DNA of 64,000 nt from Gnetum montanum. Lineage: Eukaryota > Streptophyta > Gnetopsida > Gnetales > Gnetaceae. The notes under the pieces were generated by a model that saw nothing but the letters and a program-made list of their open reading frames with translations, was not told the origin of the DNA and made no database searches. A program made the translations under genes and the position numbers. Positions 22,421-34,959 of the stretch are shown here, piece after piece; the first letter of the stretch is position 1, and each line of letters opens with the position of its first letter. The DNA lies in the NCBI GenBank assembly GCA_015680685.1, contig MNCI01022727.1:63499-127498 (forward strand), read 5' to 3'.

Positions 22421-23397
22421 TAGTGTAGGGACACCTCATTTGATCCCCTTATTCTACCCTACATGCTATGTGTCTTTTTGTGTTGATTTTGTTGAGGATT
22501 TTTCTTGGATGTTTTGACATGTTTTATAGTATTTTTGGCTCATTTTGATGACTTAGGAGATTATAGGACCTATGGAAACTTGTTTGGAGGCATCTATCAT
22601 CAAAATGAGCATTTTTATTTTTGGCACCTCTAGAATAGACGTCTCCCCTAAAGTGTAGACATTCCAAGACTAGAGTAGACATCTACCAAAACTAGTAGAT
22701 GTCTCTTTTGGAATCTAGGTTTTCATAGGAGACATTACAGCAAAGCCAGAGATGACCTAGATGCATGGGGAAACTTCCAAACATGTCCATTCCAATTTAG
22801 AAAATAGGCAAAGCAAGATGGAAATGATTGGGGAGAAGGTGAGATGACTTGGGAAACATCTAAAGAACCTCAAGTTGAGTTGAGGAAAGGTTTTGAGGGT
22901 TCTTATCTTCCAATTACTTATAAATATTGATGTAATTCACCATTATTAGTGTCAAAGTGCCAAATGTTGTAGTGCTAAGTGCTAGAGTGCCAAGTGTCAC
23001 AATTCCAAGTGCCAAAGTGCAATTTTTGAAGGCCAAAAATCCCAATAGAGGGCAAGAGAGAGAGCTCTTGAGGGAAGAGAGCTTGTGAAAGGAAGTTGAG
23101 TGAAAGGCAAGGGAGAGCACTTGAGAGAGGTTACAAAAGTCTCTTTTCTTGAGCTTGGGCTCCATTGTGAGCAATTGAGGGTTGAGAGGGGATAAGTGTG
23201 GCCTCTAAGATCCTTGGGAATGTTGTGAGTTGAGCTTGGCTCCTCATCTTTGATGTATTTTCTATGTATTTGAGAAATTTCTTAATATAAATATTATTCT
23301 TTATTTTATTATGTTGTTCTTACTTTCTAAGCTAAATCTACTTGGAAGTTGTGGATTGGGTCCTATTGGGGTCTATTGAGGTGCAACCCTTGCACTA
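22421..23397 (+). mobile_element. 3' LTR of element G
   Basis: 977 bp from TAGTGTAGGGACACCTC to GAGGTGCAACCCTTGCACTA. The two ends are imperfect inverted repeats (TAGTG with CACTA, and CACCTC with GAGGTG). It is homologous to the split 5' LTR and is followed by target duplication GTTCA. It includes motifs related to AGACGTCT near 22638-22705. Confidence 0.88.
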
Positions 23398-23402
23398 GTT
23401 CA

Positions 23403-25098
23403 ACCCATAAATGTTTTTCCTTTCATGCTATAAAGTGCACAAATAAGAATAATTTCTATGAATAAAAATCATAGAAAAGAAAACTATTAAAAAAATATAT
23501 ACTCATCCTACAAACCAAAATTAGAAGCTAAATTTGTGTAGGATCACTCAATGACATAGATTAATGCATAGACATACCAAAAGTGGAGAATTGAAGATAG
23601 TACTTTTATCGATTAGTACACAAGTCCAACCTACCACTCCATGCCATGCTCACATATGCCTTTTTTCAATTGACACATTTGAGAAACCTAATTTTCAATT
23701 TATGTGACATCTGATGTTTATATTTAATTGAAAATTCACAAGAGAGATAATTCCCTTAGGTGTAATGAAATAGAGGTTGGAAAGCTAATTACATATAATG
23801 ATTTATTCATTAATTTTGGAAATTTACTAAAGAAGCTTATCCTATTTCACGATAAATCCATCATACAACCAATTTTATTATAGAAAAATCTCATAAATCT
23901 AGCTGAAAGCATGTAAAAGACAACTTTATGGATAAAATGATTAACTTGTATACTATATGTTAATGATTTTACATAAATATAAGTTGGTATCAAAGATAAA
24001 GTGGTTTATTAAAGTGAGTTTTAACTTAAAAACTATTCCTCGTAATGTTAGTCTAAATGCCAACTACCAATCATACAAAAGCCATGCAACACTAAATTAT
24101 ATTTCATCCATAATGCTTCATAAAGATCTCAGTCCTATAATGCCATATGTATATGTTTATGTATACATACATACATATCAAAGGCTGACTGCCAATTATA
24201 TAAAAAAGCATGATCTTGTAACACTAAATTATAATTCGTTCATAACTCTCTACAAGACCAATAATATGAATACTAAATAATATTTCTGAAATTTTTCATC
24301 TTATATTATACAAAAAATTTTTAAATTAATACTAAGATATGATTTTTTGAAATGGGAAAAGATTATCTTAGCTAAATTATATATATATATATATGTTATA
24401 AATATATAGCTAAACTAGTTGTAGTTTGTACTGAACACTGATAGAATTGATCTTTTGAACATTAAAACCAAAAAACATAAAAATGCAACCCTAGTGGTTC
24501 ACTCATGTTAAGTATCATGGCCTCACTATAACCTGTAAACAAGCCATAGTTTTATTGGTTTGTAACAAATAGAAACTTTTCTTTAGCCTTCACCTTTGTC
24601 CTGATTTGTGATGCTTTCATGATGACCTCACAATCTTAATTGTGACACCAACATGACTACACTATGGCTCATGATTTGTTAAAATCTAAAGGACTACAAC
24701 TCATATTGAAGTTATGAATTGTGATCAAGGGATAAATTATAGTCAAGTTTACATTTAGTTAAAACTTAAAGATTGAAGATTTTATTCATCAAAATTAAGT
24801 AGCCACTTGCCTTTCACTCATGCACTTAATAATCGTATCAAAGCTTAAAGAGTTAAAAATTTAAAGAAGGAATGACTAGTAAAGACATTTCAAAATGTAA
24901 TATTATTTTGAATGGCTCATATTGATTTTTATATTAATTACATTTAATGAAATTTTTACTTTAGATAAATGAAGGATGGAAGAATTTTAAGAGTGGTTAC
25001 ATAGCTCCTTCAAATTCTAATATCCTTACAAGGTAAGAAATGAAAGATTGGGAGAATGATATAAAATAAGATTTTTTAGATAAAATGATTATTTATAT
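23403..25098. other. Repeat-derived DNA, no gene seen
   Basis: AT-rich. An imperfect direct repeat of about 126 bp starts near 24060 and 24186 (ACACTAAATTATA common to both); the ORF at 23957-24280 spans it and looks like chance. An (AT)n run lies at about 24379-24396. Confidence 0.4.
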
Positions 25099-25754
25099 TG
25101 TTGGAATACCAATTAACACTCATAAAAAATTGATTTAAGATCTCATTGGACAAATGAAAAAAAGATTAATTAGTTAAAGTAAAATGGAGTAATGAACATT
25201 CTGTTTATTGAAATAGAATAAGGAACTCTATGTAAGAAGATAGATAATGGAAGAAACTTAATCTATACGAGAGTAAGACATAATGAACACTACAAGAAGT
25301 TAGTTAAGTCCTATTTATGAAGATTCATATGACCCAAAATGAAAAGACATGTTGATATGAAGAGTTAAAATAAATCATGAAATTCAATAGAAAACCATGG
25401 TAACTATAGTGAAGAAAGAAGATGCACTATATTGCACAAAGATGTAAACATGTAGGAAGATGTTGTCGAAGACTGAAACACTCATATCTATGAAGAGAAG
25501 GAGGCAAGTAAAATGTAAGCCAAGTTAAAAAGAGATTCTATGTTGTCCATTGTGAAACTTCTTTCGTAGACATACAAAATAAAGTCATACCAATGCATAG
25601 ATGTGTGGGTCAAAATGTGTATTATTTACAGTATTTAATCCTGTAAATAATAGTTCTACATATTAAAATATTTATAAGGATAATTATTACTCTAATTTTA
25701 ATATTTATTTTATATGCTTAAGATCTTGGTATAAATGAACATCAAGTTATAACA
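25099..25754 (+). mobile_element. Probable 5' LTR of a Ty1/Copia element
   Basis: The end is set by the primer site that follows at 25755. The start is proposed at TGTTGGAATACC because TGTT...AACA gives a four-base terminal inverted repeat and a normal Copia LTR length (656 bp). The second LTR was not found, so the left border is tentative. Confidence 0.45.
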
Positions 25755-25767
25755 TGGTATTGGAGTC
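25755..25767 (+). other. Primer binding site, initiator-Met type
   Basis: TGGTATTGGAGTC matches TGGTATCAGAGC-type Copia primer sites with a few substitutions. Confidence 0.65.
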
Positions 25768-25769
25768 AA

Positions 25770-26514
25770 AATGCAACATAATGAAAAAAAAAATTAAAGT
25801 AAAAAAGGAAAAGAGACTTCTCAAAATAAAATAAAATAAGAGAAGGAAATTGAAGTATTGAACAAGTAATTATAGAAACTCTCTCTTGCAAAAAAGGAGA
25901 GTCAAAATAACCTAGTTGAGAAGGTTATCATTCCAAAAAATATCCACTTGACTAAAACCAATTATCAAATGTGCAAAAAGTGATGGAACTAGTTTTGGAA
26001 GCTAATGAACTATAGAATTCTATGAAATTTCCTAATAAATCTTTAATATATGAGAATTAAAAGATGGGCTAGCTATCAACACTACTTATTAAGAGCAATA
26101 TTATACTTAAAATACAAAGAAAAATTTAAGGGGTAAAAGAATTTCATAAAATTTGGCAAATTCTAGAAAATCTGTATGGTTTGGTTGATGAATTAGAGAA
26201 AAATAATTTGATGAACAAATTAAGGAATCTCTAGATGAAAATTGACCAATCAATTATCAAGTTGACAATAGAGATCAATGATGTAGGATCTAAATTAGAA
26301 AAATAAGATATATATCTAGATGAAATAGATACTAAGATAAGTTTGTTGGATGTCTTAACAAAAGAATTTAAAATGGTAGTAAAAGTCTTGAAGGTTGTGG
26401 ACTTAAGATTAAACTATGTAACACTTATTGCCAAACTACAATTATAAGAAACTATGATGATTCAAGAGGAGAAAGTAGTAGAAGATGACATGAGTGTTGA
26501 AAATAAAAGGAATA
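25770..26514 (+). pseudogene. Ty1/Copia gag fragment
   Basis: The frame reads L-T-K-T-N-Y-Q-M near 25950, as in the N-terminus of Copia gag. It continues with W-x2-L-x2-L-Y (near 26155) and a Glu/Lys-rich helical stretch to S-V-E-N-K near 26500. Several TAG and TAA stops interrupt it. It is cut at 26515 by the TGTTACACCC end of segment J; the rest of gag-pol was not found in the window. Gag forms the particle coat of the element. Confidence 0.65.
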
Positions 26515-27854
26515 TGTTACACCCTAAAAATTAACTTAAGAATTCCATAATTTGAATTACATAAATTTTATTACTTAGCAAGTGTGATGTCTTAATTCTT
26601 ATAAACTTAAGAAATAATTAACAATAAACATTATAAATCTTAAACTTAAAATACAAAAGTACATCATATGAAAAGAAAATCCACATTGGAGTGTTATAAT
26701 TAAGCCTTAAAGATCATAACAGAGTCCAAAATCGTAAGGAGTTAATTATTTATATCATCACTACATCCATACTAGTACATCATATTCAACATTACATAAA
26801 ATCTCAGGAAATTATAATTGAAAATAACAGAAAAGCTCAATCAAGAAAAGCTTCAATAATCATCAATCTCCTAGCTCTTATCACCTAAATTTGCAGACAA
26901 ACATGTAAGAAGGATTAGAAACCTTCTAGTTGAGCCAACCATCTTGGTGCAACTAGAACAATTGTAGGAAGGAGATCACATGCTATACACAAATATCATC
27001 TTAAGATTCACAATATTAGAATCCATAATAAATGCCAAAAAATATTTTGTTAAATAGAATTTTAAGGAAATAGGTTATCCTTGATTATTCTAAGAATTAA
27101 TTTCTCCTCAAGAATTAGTTAGTTGAGCCTTACCTATCTTGATTGTTGTTGATTCTAAAAGCAACTAGTATGGTTTATCTATCTCTGTTGTTTTGAATCA
27201 TGAAACCAAGGATCTACCACATGAATAATCATAAGCAATCTAAGCATGCACTAGTGGTGAGAAAAGTCCCCCACAATGCTTGATCATTATCATAGCCCAT
27301 GAATAATGACAAACAATGTGGGTCAAATATGCTAGTCATTGATATCCTTCACAATGCTTTCCCATTAACATACAACATAGATTATTAAGGTATATTCATA
27401 GATAATGTGGATTAGGTACTAGAGGACATATCAAAACCTTCACAATGCTTACTCATTGATCCTAAAATGTTCAAAAATAAAAGTTTGAAATGTTAGAGAA
27501 TCCACGAATCAATATACCAAAGATTTTAGATAGTTAGAGGATGAAAGAAAAAAATCATACAAGAACAATTGTAAGACCATAAGTTGATCATGAACCATAA
27601 TAAAAAAATAAGCGATTGATCATGACATATGGTCAAGTCATGGTGGATATCACAAGGCTACTCATTTTCACCAGATCAAAACTCATGGTTAGGTCATGGT
27701 TTAGACCATGTCTTTACCAAAATTCATGGTGAACACTACATTTATGCAAATGTGGTCTCATAGCTTGGGTAAGAATTTCTGCATAACCATTACCTATGGT
27801 TTAGTCATGGTTGAAGACCACAACCTCACCTCAACCTATGGTCTTCATTGACAT
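26515..27854 (-). mobile_element. LTR-like segment J interrupting the Copia gag
   Basis: Starts TGTTACACCCTAAA exactly where gag coding stops. TGTNACACCC is a common end of long plant Gypsy LTRs. Its general structure resembles the long LTR at 52364-55258 read in the same direction. It has several diverged CACAATGCTT-type blocks. Element A interrupts it at 27855, and it probably resumes after 42168. I cannot find its right end or a target duplication, and the strand is inferred from the resemblance to LTR H. Confidence 0.4.
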
Positions 27855-28666
27855 TGATAAATCAAAATTTTATGTATTAAGCATAATATTATAGCTATGA
27901 TATCATAGTTGTAAAATCATAGCTTATTCTATGATGTCATAAATATGATATAGTAGACTAAGATCATGTCTATAAATATGAGCCCACAATTGTAACAAAC
28001 CTACCTTTTAATTAATCTAGTAGCAGAAATCTTATAGTTTCTTTTCTTAAATTTAGAGTTACTTGTGAATGCGTGCATTGTGATGATAAATAGTTGAATC
28101 ACATTTTTATTTGAGTGAAGTGTACCTAGATGCACTTTATGGTCAGCAATAAAGATAAAGATTATTATTCATCATCATTGTCATTAACATTTTTGGTATT
28201 TATTAGTTATTTAATAGAATAAATACAACTAATTTAAGGTAAAAAATATAATAATATGATAACCTAGTACTGACTTATCTTGATTCACTTAGTAGTAATT
28301 TACTTGATAACCCTAGTGGTAGTTATATTAGTTTGGGGCATGTATAACAAAATGAGACTAGATACTTATCATCATTAGGCTAAATAGTATTTTATTTTCT
28401 TTGTCCTCTAGTTAATAGACTTTAAATTGTATTTATGATGTTTGAATTTAGTAATGCTTAAGCCAGCCTACATCATTCAATCATATGCCTTATTAAGAGT
28501 TAAACTATGCATTGTGATTTCTACTAACTTTGGTAAGAAGACAATGATTGTAAACGTATTATTAACATGCTAGTATACAATATTGTCCCATCCACAGATT
28601 ATGATTTGGTTACATGTGTACACTTGTGACATATGGTTGGGCATTGGGAGCCCTCATTGCTCATCA
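27855..28666 (+). mobile_element. 5' LTR of element A
   Basis: 812 bp from TGATAAATCAAAATTT to GCTCATCA. U3 has repeats of ATGATATCAT and ATGATGTCAT. TATAAATA is at 27971 and AATAAA at 28148. U5 has the conserved block CTTGATAACCCTAGT near 28300. It pairs with the 3' LTR at 40751. Confidence 0.88.
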
Positions 28667-28686
28667 TTGATGTTGTTCTTGGAAAT
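28667..28686 (+). other. Primer binding site of element A (tRNA-Asp type, decayed)
   Basis: TTGATGTTGTTCTTGGAAAT aligns with TTGGCGCCGTTGCCGGGGA, with most differences being transitions. It directly follows the LTR end, as in element B. Confidence 0.55.
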
Positions 28687-28799
28687 GATACCAATATATA
28701 CTAGTTAGTTGATTCTATTAGAGTTTGCTATATTCAAGATTTTATGATTTAGTTTCTAAATAGATAACAATTTCTAAACATGCACTTACTAATTGATTA

Positions 28800-30640
28800 A
28801 ATATGGCTTAAGCAAATAAAGTAAAATTTCCTCTTTCACTTGATATTAATGAGAATAATGACAAAATCTATGTTGAAAAACATTGGCATGGACCATTACA
28901 AACAATAATTTCCTATGGTTACATAGGTCCATCTTATTGAGACTTCACTTTTATTTTTCATCAAGATGAAGAATTTAGATGCAAGAATTTGCAACATAAA
29001 ATTGTACTTTTAGCAAACCATTTAGCTCCATCTATGCTCCAAGAAGCTTTAGATAGATCTAGTGTTGGCCATGCACATGGAGGCTATTAGGTTACTAAGA
29101 ATATGACTAGATCATATCAATCAACTGAAGTAGAAGTCTTGAGAAGAGATGCTATTATGAATGCTAGGTATCAGCAAGAGAAAAGAAAACATGTACCACA
29201 AGTGATACTATCCTAAAAAATGAAGATATATAATATTAAGTTAAAATATCTTATCATCACTAATTCGATTCTCACCAATTTTTTTTGTACACTAAATATT
29301 TTATGGAATAAAAACTATGCTTAGACTTAGTAAAAACTCTAGAAAGAGATGAGACAGGCCCTAGAATGAGGAACCTAAGGCATAGGACCTTTGGCTAATT
29401 TAGGAAAGAAGAATTAAGGGACCATAGTAAGAGAACTAGTTAGCATCATTCTCCAAGTTCTTCATCCTCTTCATTATACTTGTAGATAAATTTTGATAAA
29501 GAAGAATGTAAGGATGGAAATAGAGCTCCATAAAGAGACCAAGATAGAATACTTAACAAGAAGAGAAGGAGAGATCACAATAGACATTTAGAAAGAAGAA
29601 AACATTATGATGAAAAAGAAGAAGTGTAGGAAAGAGAAAGAAAAACAAGACATAGAAGGAAAAATGAAGAAGAGCATCAAAGGGGGCCATTACTACTATA
29701 ATAAATATGACAAACTTGAAGACTATGATGAACCTCTACTTGCTAAAAGAAATATGAACATTAGTGAGATCATGTACATTTCCACAAGGCATCAAAAGAA
29801 TAATAGCATTAAGTCACTTGATATGTAAAATATTTTGAAATTTGAAGGAGGATAATGTTGATTCAGAACATCACCTTCAAGTCTTCTATGATACCTATGC
29901 ACTTTATAATATTGCGAATGAGTGGTAGAAACCAACATCCATTTAAAGATGGAGCACAATGCTAGAGTTGTTCAATGACAAGTACCAGACATACTCAAGA
30001 GTGTCAAACTTGAGAAAGAAAATACAAGGATGGAACCAAGGAACTCATAAATCCATTGATGAAACTATGAGTAGGTACTATTTACTTCTACATTGGTGCT
30101 TAGGCCATGAATTTTCTCAAAAGGAACAATTGTAACATATAATTGATGGGTTAAGAAATAAAACTAGAGAGATTATTAGAGTCTACAACCAAGGAAGATT
30201 GTTAGAAATGATAGCTCATCGCATACAAAGGCTGCTAAACCAAGTTTCCAAAGAAGAAGAATAGTTAAGATAGAGAAAGTTTGCAAAATAATATAATAGA
30301 GATCCTTCTCTTTGTGAGAGAAATATTTAGGTACGTGAGTCCCAAGAGGAGAAATCTATAAAATACATATTTTAAATGAAGACCTTACCAATACAAAAGT
30401 ATGTTAATGATATTGCAACAAAGGTTCAAAAGATAGATTCTATAGATGAGAAATATACAGCTAAAATGAAAATTATGGAAGAAAAGATAGATCAAGCATT
30501 AACTAAAGGAAAAGACATAAGGAAAAAGAGGGAAAATGAACAAGACAAATACAAGTATAAAGGAACGGTTATTGTTGTTGAAGAAGTTATTGATTCTAGC
30601 TCAAGAGATGAAAATGGATGTGTTTTGTGATAATACAAAT
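28800..30640 (+). pseudogene. gag region of element A
   Basis: Decayed gag. The core at 29850-30230 reads in pieces: W-S-T-M/L-E-L-F-N-D-K-Y, S-R-V-S-N-L-R-K-K-I, M-S-R-Y-Y-L-L-L-H. This parallels 58100-58600 in element B (retrotransposon gag core). Upstream there is a Lys/Arg/Glu-rich region (29607-29828); downstream a Lys-rich stretch at 30376-30630. Stops are mostly TAG and TAA. No zinc knuckle is visible. Confidence 0.65.
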
Positions 30641-31429
30641 AGCCTTAGGGATGTTGTCTAGTCATGACCAATTTGTAAGTATCAAGAACATATGTATTGA
30701 ACCTAAATTTTGTAATGAAATAGTTTCCCAAAAGATTGCCTTATTCAAAAGGTAACTACAAACATCCCTACTAACAAAAATTGTATTATCTTAGTGAGGA
30801 TTATCCTCAGCCTCAAGAGTAATATCATCAACAGTTGCAAAAAGCACAATCATGAGGGATGCCACCACCAAGGTAAGAATATCTTTATAGATAACTAGAC
30901 CCTTATTATTGCCAATAACTTGTTTCTCTAGGGAATGATTTCTCATGCCTCTTAGCACTACTATTCTATAGAGTATCATAGACTTACAAATCCATGTGCA
31001 AAATCCTTAGTATATATGTCTCATCCTATTGTGCATCACTCTCAACAACCTCCTAATCCACCTTCTCCAATACCACCGTCATCCATGCAAGAAGAACTAT
31101 TAATTTAGCCACAATAATGCAACATGGATAATTAGTATACAAGTAGAGGATAATACCAACAACCATTAACTGAAATCAAAGAAGCATCCTTTTATTTAAG
31201 TTCAAAAAGAGCTTGTAGGACTAGGATTCCATCCAACTAAGTAAAAAGAGATATGGATATGACTCTAGATTTAATCCTTATATAGAAGATATTCTTTAAT
31301 CAAGGAAAAATAGGAACCTTACTAGTATCATGCTCACTTAGATAGTAAGTCATTAAATCAAAGAAAGTATACTTTTAAAGAAGCAAAAATATCTCAAAAG
31401 CCACTTAGTCTACCTTTAGATAGCAAGAA

Positions 31430-31810
31430 ATATACTATGTAAAGCTCTTTTAGATTCATGATTAGGAGTGAACCTTATCTCTCAAGATATGTATAAAGCC
31501 TAGAATTTGCCATCGTTTTCATATTAGAGTTTGCAAATCAATCTATCATTTTTTTAACCTGGATAGGTAGAAGATGTTATGACCACCACTAATGATTGGT
31601 CTTACCATGTAGATTTCTTGGTAATCCAAGTAAAATAAGAAATAATTCCCTATTATTATGGGAAGATCATGGTTTGTGTAATTGATTCTAAGATTGATAT
31701 TAAAGACATATCCTTGGAAATTTTTAAGTAAGATGAAAAGAGAGCCATATAGAGATAGAGAATTTTGTTCATTTAATACAATGATTTATGATGTAATTGC
31801 ATGCAAAAAT
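31430..31810 (+). pseudogene. Aspartic protease region of element A
   Basis: A-L-L-D-S followed by a stop where Gly is expected, then G-V-N-L-I-S-Q-D-M-Y. The later strand includes D-F-L-V-I-Q-V. It corresponds to 59800-60150 in element B. The active loop is broken, so it is non-functional. Confidence 0.6.
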
Positions 31811-32049
31811 TATGGATAGTAAAAGGAAGCAACATCTCATCATATAGTATGTGTATAGAAGACATGTGTAAAAAATTATTTGTACAATATAGTCAAAAAA
31901 TAAGAAGACAACCAATGGTTGACAATTGAAAAAGAATGTAAGTATAACATATGAATCAAACTAGTAGAATAAATCACAAGTGCCTATATTGAAGAAATAG
32001 ATGATATAGAACACTTGAAAAAATAAATTTTTTAGATAGAGTATTAATA

Positions 32050-33160
32050 AGAAGAAGAAATGGAATGGGGAAAGTCAAAACTTTTAGATAAATTAGAACT
32101 AGATGCCATAGAACTCAAAACATTACTAGACATACTAAAGCATGTATTTCTATATAATGAAAAACTAATAATTACTAACATTAATCATAGCAAGGAACAA
32201 AAGTTGAAACTACTTGAGGTAGTTAATATATGGCCAACAACATTTATATGGTCATATGATGAAATCATAGGAATTGACCCATGCATTTTCTAACATCACA
32301 TTTACATAGATTCTATTATTAAGTCACATCACCAACCTTAATGATGACTAAATTCAAAGCTCAAAGAAATGGTAAAGTAAGAACTTGAGAAGTTACTCAA
32401 GGTAGGATTCATATATCCAATTGAAAATAGTGAATTAGTTACCCCATTAGTTATTATCCCAAAGAAATATGAAAAGTGAAGCATTTGTATTGAGTTTCAA
32501 TTGTTGAATGTGATAACCTTAAAAAGATCATTTTCCATTATTATTTTTTGACAAATTCTTGGATACTATTATAGGGCACTAATACTATAGCTTTTTGGAT
32601 TGATATAGTGGATATAATGAGATTTTCATAGCATCATAAGATCAAGAAAAGATCACATTTACCAATCCATGTGGAATGTTTTCTTAACAAAAGATGTCCT
32701 TTGGTCTTTGAAATGCCTATATCACATTTCAAAGACTAGTCCTCAGTATATTTCAAAAACATATTTGTAATAGAATGGAAGTGTTTATGGATGCTTTTTC
32801 TACATATGACTCTAAATTTGAATAGGTCTTGAATCACCTAGAGTAAGTAATAGAAAGATGTGTTGAAAAAAATTAAAGCTTAATTAACAAAAAAGCTACT
32901 TAATGGTTCAACAAGGAATCTTTCTAGGGCATAAAGTTTTGAGAGAGAGAACTGAGATGGATCTAGAAAAAATTTGAATAATTTAGTGAATCACCTAGAA
33001 GTCATAAACTATTAAGGATGTCAAATCTCTTCTAAGGCATATTGGGTATTGCTGAAAATTTATAGAAAAGGTTTTAAAGATGGAAAAGCTATTGGTAGAG
33101 CTTACCAAGAAAGATACACTATTTATTTAGTTAAAAGAATGTGACAAGACATTCAAGAGC
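32050..33160 (+). pseudogene. Reverse transcriptase region of element A
   Basis: The open segment 32060-32293 holds the Tat-branch linker (K-L-L-E-V-V-N-I-W-P-T-T-F-I-W-S-Y-D-E). RT motifs follow: F-I-Y-P-I, V-I-I-P-K-K, S-F-L-D-W/stop and F-x-L-x-N-A. The catalytic box reads F-M-D-A-F-S-T-Y near 32790, so the second Asp is Ala. Connection motif L-R-H-I-G-Y is near 33030. Many TAG, TAA and TGA stops and frameshifts are present. Confidence 0.75.
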
Positions 33161-33189
33161 CTAAAATAAAAACTAGTAGATATTCCAAT

Positions 33190-33620
33190 CTTATTGATTC
33201 CATGTTGGTTAAGACCTTTTCATATTATAACAGATGTTTCAAACTATGCATTGGGAGCTATTACATAACTAGGTGATCAAAAGAGACCATATTACATCCA
33301 TTGTGTAAGCCATAGCATAACATGAACATGAATTAATTACATTACTACTAGAAAAGAATTAATAACAATGGTATATTCATTGGAAAACTTTCAATAGAAT
33401 GTGCTTAATTATCTTGTTTATGTTCACACTGACCACAATGCCATCAAATTTTTTCATGAACAAGCTTCTGGTAACTCCAAAAGTTACTAGATGACTCATT
33501 ATTTTACAAGAGCTTGACATTACTATGATTAATCAAAAAGAAATTGAAAATATAGTAGCAAATCACCTATCAAGAATTAGATGGGAGACTAAAGAAAATA
33601 TAGAGCTATTATCAGATCAA
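33190..33620 (+). pseudogene. RNase H region of element A
   Basis: I-T-D-V-S-N-Y-A-L-G-A, Y-Y-I-H-C-V-S-H, T-T-R-K-E-L and V-H-T-D-H-N-A-I-K-F are all readable between 33220 and 33460. Catalytic Asp, Glu and Asp positions remain, but TAA and TAG stops and frame changes break it. Confidence 0.75.
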
Positions 33621-33799
33621 GTTTTACATGAATTATTGTTCTTGAAAGCATCAATAGTTATAGATTTGAAGATAATAAAATATTAAATAATAGATTACCT
33701 AAATTATTTAACTACTTAAGAAATGCTAATCTTAGAAGAAAGAAAAATATTTTCATCAAGTATAGAAATTCATTGGAATAAAGAATAATCTTTATTAAA

Positions 33800-34920
33800 T
33801 CTATTTGAATGGATTAATTAGATTGTGTGCTCTAGAAGAGAGTCTACAAACATTTCTAAAAAATGCACACAAAGGACCGTGTGAAGACCATTATGTAGGA
33901 TGAAAAATAGCCATCAAACTTCTCATGGTTTGGAATTTTTGGCATAGCATATTTAGGAATGCATACCATTTTATCTAGTCTTATGAAAGATATTAGCAAG
34001 ATGGAGGAATAACATCTAGACATGAAGGACCACAACAATGGATATAATCATTATAACAATTCAACTTCTAGGGAATTGATTTTATGGAATCCATAACACT
34101 AATGTGAAATGGAAAATTATACATAATAGAAATTATTGATTATTGCACAAAATGGATGGAAGTTTCTATAGTTAATCATTACACATCATCAACAACGACT
34201 AAGTTCTAAAATGCTAATCTTTATTAATGAAACACATTTACAAGAGCTACATTGAAAAAACTCATGTAACACCTTGAGGTTGATCATAAATTAATAACAC
34301 CCTATCATTCCCAAGCCAATGAATGGGAAAAGTGACTAATAGAGAAATAACATGAGTTTTAACTAGAACGATTAGTTGATATAGGAAGAATTGGAGCACT
34401 AAGCACTAAGCATAATGATGCTTTCTAAGCATATTTATCAACTTGGAAACATTCTATAGGATATTATCCATAAGAATTAGTGTATAAAAAATTATCTACT
34501 TTGTTGATCCAAGTTGAAATCCATATACTAACCACCACCTAATCCTTAGATTTCAACACATATTTTTCCTAGAAAGAATATTTAATAAATCCCAACTTAT
34601 TGGATGAAAACTATTTAGTAGCTTTGATGTTTAATGAGATCTAGAAGACATATGATAAACATAGAAATAACCCCAAATCAAGAAGTTACTATTAGGTCAT
34701 GTGATAGATTCCTATACTATAATCCCAATCATATCATCCAACATACTAAATTTAAGATTTTATGAGAAGGATCTTATATTGTCCATGATACCTATCAATT
34801 TGGTGTCATGCACATCTATTATCTTAATAGTTCACAAAAGCTAATTTTGGTTAACATTCAATATATTAAACCATTTAGAAATTTCTAACAACCTATGGAT
34901 CCTTCCATAGCATTCAATAG
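33800..34920 (+). pseudogene. Integrase region of element A
   Basis: The zinc region begins H-K-G-P-C-E-D-H-Y (33866). The core has G-I-D-F-M-E-S (first Asp present), D-Y-C-T-K-W-M-E-V, H-K-L-I-T-P-Y-H-S-Q-A-N and G-Y-Y-P. The C-terminal domain includes L-L-D-E-N-Y. The Glu region is corrupted (Q-A-N-E-W-E-K, then a stop). The minus-strand ORF at 33856-34038 is its shadow. Confidence 0.75.
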
Positions 34921-34959
34921 GAACAAGCCTTAATCTTTTTTACCTCTTCCTTTTAACGT

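Larger units (their letters stand above)
8522..23397 (+). mobile_element. Element G: non-autonomous LTR retrotransposon (split by element F)
   Basis: The element is bounded by exact 5-bp target duplications GTTCA (8517-8521 and 23398-23402). Its LTRs begin T(A/G)GTGTAGGG and end CACTA (3' copy) or CTCTA (5' copy). The 5' LTR is interrupted by element F at 8773-19845. Without F the element is about 3.8 kb: LTR about 1 kb, internal 1.8 kb, LTR 977 bp. The internal region has a decayed initiator-Met-type primer site (TTGATATTAGAGC, 20630) and one long ORF, but no protease, RT, RNase H or integrase. It would need pol functions from another element. The primer type suggests a Copia-related helper, which is inference. 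Confidence 0.8.

Noticed and set aside
8522-23397. CACTA DNA transposon suggested by TAGTG and CACTA ends
   Set aside because: CACTA elements start CACTA and end TAGTG, with a 3-bp duplication. Here the order is reversed, the duplication is 5 bp and there are two long direct repeats, so it is an LTR element.
23957-24280. 107-codon plus-strand ORF
   Set aside because: Composition follows the AT-rich DNA, it spans an internal 126-bp repeat, and no motif is recognised.
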